DNA of 7,603 nt from an uncultured Prevotella sp. (GTDB taxonomy: Bacteria > Bacteroidota > Bacteroidia > Bacteroidales > Bacteroidaceae), in contig USQD01000088.1 in NCBI GenBank assembly GCA_900556795.1, positions 1 through 7,603 of the forward strand, written 5' to 3'. The notes under the pieces are model-generated. The model made no database searches. It was not told the DNA's origin and saw nothing but the letters and a program-made list of their open reading frames with translations. Positions 6,767 to 7,603 of the stretch are shown here, in pieces (position 1 is the first letter of the stretch; every line of letters begins with the position of its first letter). Made by a program: the position numbers and the translations under genes.

Positions 6767-7500
6767 AGTCCTGCAGCTAAAATTTGAACAACATGGATAA
6801 ATTTAATCGGCATCTTCTCCTTCTTGGCAATACCAGCCATGTGCATCAGGCAGGAAGAATCCGGTCCGGTAACATATTCGGCACCCGTAGCCATGTGACG
6901 CTTGATCTTGTCCTCGCCCATACGGGTAGAAACGGCAGGCTCCTCGATAGAGAACATACCACCGAATCCGCAGCACTCATCCTTGCGCTCCGGTTCGTGG
7001 ATGGTAATACCTTCCACCATATTCAATAAGTCGATGATTTTGTTGAAAGGCTTGATATTGCGCTCAGAAGGAGATGACAATCCCAGTTCGCGCACACCGT
7101 GACAACTGTTGTGCACACTGACCTCATGCGGGAATTTGCCAGGCACATGATCAACCTTCAGCACATCGTGAAGGAACTCCACAACGTCCATAATCTTTTT
7201 AGAGGAAACACACTCGTGCTTACCCTCAAGAATCTTAGGGTAATACACCTTCACGTAAGCGGCACATGATGCAGAAGGAGCTACGATGTAATCGTAATCC
7301 TTGAACAGTTCATCAAATGTCTCAATGACCTTCTCCGACTTGTCCTGAAAACCAGCGTTTGCCATTGGCTGACCGCAGCAAGTCTGTTTTTCGGGATAAC
7401 CCACGTCCAGTCCGTAATGCTTGAGCAACTTGTATGTAGCCACACCCGCTTCAGGGTATAAGGCATCTACATAGCAAGGGACGAATAATCCGACTTTCAT
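6763..7500 (-). CDS. lutA: LutA, CCG-domain subunit of the L-lactate oxidation complex
   Basis: LutA (245 residues; 238 in B. subtilis) is the cysteine-rich (CCG) protein of the LutABC complex. It resembles the heterodisulfide-reductase and GlpC/GlcF CCG subunits and probably binds an Fe-S cofactor. The two CCG domains are visible: VPCY (about 7-10), QTCCGQPMANAG (39-50) and SASC (76-79) in the first half, then HNSCHG (130-135), DECCGFGGMFS (174-184) and DSSCLMH (214-220) in the second. All expected cysteines are present. The ATG at 7500 follows an A-rich leader with no Shine-Dalgarno. It is the first gene of the lut operon, behind the promoter at 7561-7575. No regulator or lactate permease is adjacent, so how this operon is controlled cannot be seen here. 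Confidence 0.95.
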   Translation of the reverse strand: MKVGLFVPCYVDALYPEAGVATYKLLKHYGLDVGYPEKQTCCGQPMANAGFQDKSEKVIETFDELFKDYDYIVAPSASCAAYVKVYYPKILEGKHECVSSKKIMDVVEFLHDVLKVDHVPGKFPHEVSVHNSCHGVRELGLSSPSERNIKPFNKIIDLLNMVEGITIHEPERKDECCGFGGMFSIEEPAVSTRMGEDKIKRHMATGAEYVTGPDSSCLMHMAGIAKKEKMPIKFIHVVQILAAGL

Positions 7501-7560
7501 TGTTGTATCTTTATCTTGTTTGCTATTTTTTTATTCTTTTTCTACATGACTAAAAGCCGC

Positions 7561-7575
7561 TGCAAAAGTAACAAA
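7561..7575 (-). promoter_or_regulatory. Bacteroidota-type promoter of the lut operon
   Basis: On the - strand this reads TTTGTTACTTTTGCA, which contains TACTTTTG, a full match to the TAnnTTTG -7 consensus. The start site would lie near 7556, about 55 bases before the lutA ATG. A second match, TATTTTTG at 7583-7590 (-), lies 12 bases further upstream and is an alternative. I see no convincing -33 element at the usual distance, and no operator-like palindrome in the leader (7501-7560), which is A/T-rich and otherwise plain. Confidence 0.65.
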
Positions 7576-7603
7576 ATAATTGCAAAAATACGACATTCTA
7601 GAG

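Noticed and set aside
1..7603. CRISPR array, tRNA/rRNA, IS element, phage or defence island
   Set aside because: No spaced direct repeats of suitable length, no cloverleaf or rRNA segments, no transposase or phage-like proteins, and all coding DNA is explained by metabolic, transport or sugar-modifying families.

Overview
The window looks like a piece of a Bacteroidota chromosome, most likely a gut Prevotella/Segatella relative. This is an inference. It rests on two promoters with the Bacteroidota -7 motif TAnnTTTG, on translation starts that mostly lack a Shine-Dalgarno sequence, and on the character of the proteins. Nearly all of the DNA is coding. There are eight genes in two convergent blocks: five on the + strand (131-4731) and three on the - strand (4818-7500).

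The + block starts behind a promoter near 46-59. It encodes a MepA-like MATE efflux pump, a cytidylate-kinase-like P-loop protein, formate-dependent GAR transformylase PurT, an FdtA/WxcM-type cupin (sugar-nucleotide 3,4-ketoisomerase family) and a FemAB/GNAT-type acyltransferase. Gaps after the pump are 26, 4, 3 and 11 bases, so the block is probably one transcript. It ends at a strong hairpin with a T-run (4740-4779). The last two genes resemble part of a deoxy-amino-sugar module for surface polysaccharide. The aminotransferase and nucleotide-sugar synthesis genes usually found with such a module are not in the window.

The - block reads lutA-lutB-lutC and encodes the three-part iron-sulfur L-lactate oxidation system. 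A TTTGTTACTTTTGCA promoter lies upstream of lutA (7561-7575). LutA and LutB overlap by an ATGA junction. LutB and LutC do so too if lutC starts at its second ATG (5396), which a strong Shine-Dalgarno sequence also favours. No lactate permease or regulator is present.

The most unusual non-coding feature is a short tandem heptamer, GTTAACA x3. It occurs twice in the same orientation: once over the stop codon of the MATE gene (1493-1516) and once, with one extra G, in the convergent gap (4787-4811). I found no CRISPR array, RNA gene, insertion sequence, phage gene or obvious defence system. Apart from the repeat and the orphan sugar pair, the region looks like ordinary core-genome content.
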